Shown here piece by piece: positions 18,962 through 20,495 of a stretch of DNA of 20,495 nt (positions within the stretch are counted from its first letter, which is position 1; each line of letters begins with the position of its first letter). The notes beneath the pieces were generated by a model. It made no database searches and had not been told where the DNA came from. It saw only the letters and a list, made by a program, of their open reading frames with translations. The stretch spans positions 1-20,495 of the forward strand of contig PFRJ01000007.1 in NCBI GenBank assembly GCA_002788515.1. Direction: 5' to 3'. The stretch is from Nitrosopumilales archaeon CG_4_9_14_0_2_um_filter_34_16 (GTDB lineage Archaea; Thermoproteota; Nitrososphaeria; Nitrososphaerales; Nitrosopumilaceae). The position numbers and the translations under genes are program-made.

Positions 18962-19606
18962 TCACATCTCATCAAAGGTTTTGAGAAATACTTCTATGGG
19001 TTGATTTCCTCTTATTTTGATAATTTTTTCATCATTGAAGACTAAGAATGAAGGTGTGGCATCAATTCCAATTTCTTTTCCAAATTCATGTAATGTAGTT
19101 ACTTTTTGTTCATATTTTTTTTCATCAAGGCATTTGTTGAATTCATCTAAATTCAAATTTATTGTATTTGCAAATTTTTCCAGCGAATTTCTTGTTATCC
19201 AACCCGTTCTTTCGCCTCCCCAATTTTTGTATAATTCATTATGGAATTGCCAGTATCTTTCTTGGTCCTGAGCACAATATGCTGCTTGGGCTGCAAGAAA
19301 TGAATCTGGTCCATTTAGGGGAAAGTCTTTGAAAATTAATTTCACTTTACCTGTTTTTACAAACTCCTCATTAATGACATCTAGCGTACTTTGGTGAAAT
19401 TTGTAACAGAATGTACATTGGTAGTCTCCCCACTCTAGTATTGTAATTGGGGCATTTGAATTTCCAAGAATTGGGGATCCACCACTAATTAATTTTGTAG
19501 TTGTAAGTAAATTTGAGTTTGTTTCTGATTCAGGATAAAATACCAAAAACATCCCAGTGATAATTCCGATTATCACCGGTATTACTAATAGGTAAAATTT
19601 TGTCAA
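18962..19606 (-). CDS. membrane-anchored DsbA-like thioredoxin-fold protein
   Basis: The 214-residue protein has an N-terminal membrane anchor (residues about 4-24, FYLLVIPVIIGIITGMFLVF) and an extracytoplasmic thioredoxin/DsbA domain. The active site is WGDYQCTFCYKF (C64, C67), with the cis-Pro loop ATPSF (P185) and the helical insertion typical of the DsbA/Thioredoxin_4 group. It probably forms or reshuffles disulfides in exported proteins. Several outer proteins here, including the matrixin and the His-rich protein, have paired Cys and are candidate clients (inference). The start is TTG at 19606, with a GATATTTAC box about 29 nt upstream. Confidence 0.9.
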   Translation of the reverse strand: MTKFYLLVIPVIIGIITGMFLVFYPESETNSNLLTTTKLISGGSPILGNSNAPITILEWGDYQCTFCYKFHQSTLDVINEEFVKTGKVKLIFKDFPLNGPDSFLAAQAAYCAQDQERYWQFHNELYKNWGGERTGWITRNSLEKFANTINLNLDEFNKCLDEKKYEQKVTTLHEFGKEIGIDATPSFLVFNDEKIIKIRGNQPIEVFLKTFDEM

Positions 19607-19671
19607 TATGTAAGCGTAATTTGTTTACCGTAAATATCTTGTCAATTTTTGGTAAAGTTTTGGTTTTATGA

Positions 19672-20460
19672 TTAAACGGCATTCTGTAAAATAGCCATCA
19701 CCTCATGGAGTTTTTGACTGATGTCTTTTTCCTCTTGATTTAGATTAATCTTTTCTAATTTTTCAAAAATTATAGAATTATTTATCATATAATCTAACAC
19801 GTCTAATGAAAATGGTTTTTCAATTACTGCAATTGCTTTGTTGAGTTTTGTCAATATCTCCAATAATGTCTTTTCAAGGTATCCTGAGGCAAAAATTATT
19901 TTTTGTTGGGGATTGATGTTTAAAATTTCTGTTGCAGCTTGCAATCCTGTCATAAATGGCATTTTTTGATCAAGTATTACAATATCAAAATAGTCGCTTG
20001 TTTGCTCTGAAGGATTTGCTTTTTTGTATATCTCTATACATTTTCTTCCATCTGTTGTTGTTACCTCTCTACCTCTACTTTCAAGGAATGTTTTGTATAG
20101 CGTTAAAATTTCTGGCTCATCGTCTGCAATTAGAATCCTTGAAGATTTGCTCTGAGTTTTCTCTTCTTGATAGATATTTTCCAATCCGATCTTGCTTATT
20201 TCTAATTTGATTGGATCTAGAATCTTTGATTCTGCTAGTCTCCCAAACACCCCCTCTGCTAATTCTACAAATAATTCATAGTTTGTTATAATTTCTTTTT
20301 CTCTTTTTCCAGAAATTTTTGTCATTGTTTGCATGATTGATTTGTATCCGTTTGCACCATACAGATCCACAAGTTCTCCTTGAATGATCTCAGAAATCTG
20401 TCTTTTATGTTGTACGCCATTATTTTCTGTCCCTAAATTTTCCATTTTGCAAATTTTCAT
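19672..20460 (-). CDS. response-regulator-type protein, C-terminal receiver domain
   Basis: The 262-residue protein has an N-terminal helical domain (about 17-90: KRQISEIIQGELVDLYGANG, then TKISGKREKEIITNYELF and LAEGVFGRLAESKILDP). This resembles the small output domains described as NitrOD in Nitrosopumilus, though I am not sure which one. A receiver domain follows (about 108-230) with ILIADDEPE (D113, D114), phospho-acceptor D164 in VILDQKMPFMTG, S192 in FASGY and K215 in IEKPFS, all intact. A helical tail closes the protein. No HTH domain is visible, so output may be protein-protein. Start ATG 20460, or ATG 20445 (MENLGTENNG). No histidine kinase is adjacent. Confidence 0.85.
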   Translation of the reverse strand: MKICKMENLGTENNGVQHKRQISEIIQGELVDLYGANGYKSIMQTMTKISGKREKEIITNYELFVELAEGVFGRLAESKILDPIKLEISKIGLENIYQEEKTQSKSSRILIADDEPEILTLYKTFLESRGREVTTTDGRKCIEIYKKANPSEQTSDYFDIVILDQKMPFMTGLQAATEILNINPQQKIIFASGYLEKTLLEILTKLNKAIAVIEKPFSLDVLDYMINNSIIFEKLEKINLNQEEKDISQKLHEVMAILQNAV

Positions 20461-20495
20461 GGAAGAAATACATCAAAAATACCCGTATGTTAGAT

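Overview
This window reads as a chromosomal segment of a marine ammonia-oxidising archaeon (Nitrososphaerota/Thaumarchaeota, probably a Nitrosopumilus relative). This is an inference from several signs. The DNA is strongly AT-rich. There is an archaeal class-1 release factor (aRF1). Many starts sit about 24-30 nt downstream of a TATA-like box with almost no leader. TTG and GTG starts are frequent. Small zinc-ribbon and one-helix membrane proteins are dense. I see no rRNA, tRNA, CRISPR array, insertion sequence or phage module.

Layout. 1-3500 holds an unknown protein, a PD-(D/E)XK nuclease, a coiled-coil protein, a zinc-ribbon microprotein, a rhodanese and two small unknown genes. 3480-5770 is a microgene zone: very small, often Cys-rich ORFs, a DUF5679-like protein, and two candidate non-coding RNAs, each with a TATA box, a hairpin and a T-run. 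5800-7360 carries a possible winged-helix protein, an unknown protein, a duplicated zinc-binding protein and a Cys-rich protein. 7360-9740 has a membrane-anchored matrixin-type metalloprotease, a DUF922-like protein whose zinc motif is HEQGC instead of HExxH, a truncated DUF922-like paralogue, a 25-residue membrane peptide and two structured intergenic elements. 9730-12950 has a C2H2-finger microprotein, a conserved membrane peptide, a GIY-YIG protein lacking the usual Arg, and an XPD/DinG-like Fe-S helicase with no ATG, GTG or TTG start. 12980-15330 contains ilvD (valine/isoleucine synthesis) between small membrane proteins. 15330-17210 is another microgene and inverted-repeat zone around a zinc ribbon and a His-rich membrane-anchored protein. 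17210-20460 is conserved: a HIT hydrolase, prf1 (aRF1), a membrane-anchored DsbA-like thioredoxin and a receiver-domain protein.

Most genes are single units, often in convergent pairs with touching or overlapping stops (1313/1314, 2840/2845, 8459/8460, 9735/9732, 16250/16253, 17632/17625). No large pathway operon is visible. The least explained signal is the set of intergenic hairpins. Several begin about 25-27 nt downstream of a TATA box, at the base of the stem, and three end in T-runs. These look like independent small RNA genes I cannot assign to C/D or H/ACA classes. The second is a layer of microproteins of 23-57 residues, several sharing a C-x(3-5)-C-x-C signature.
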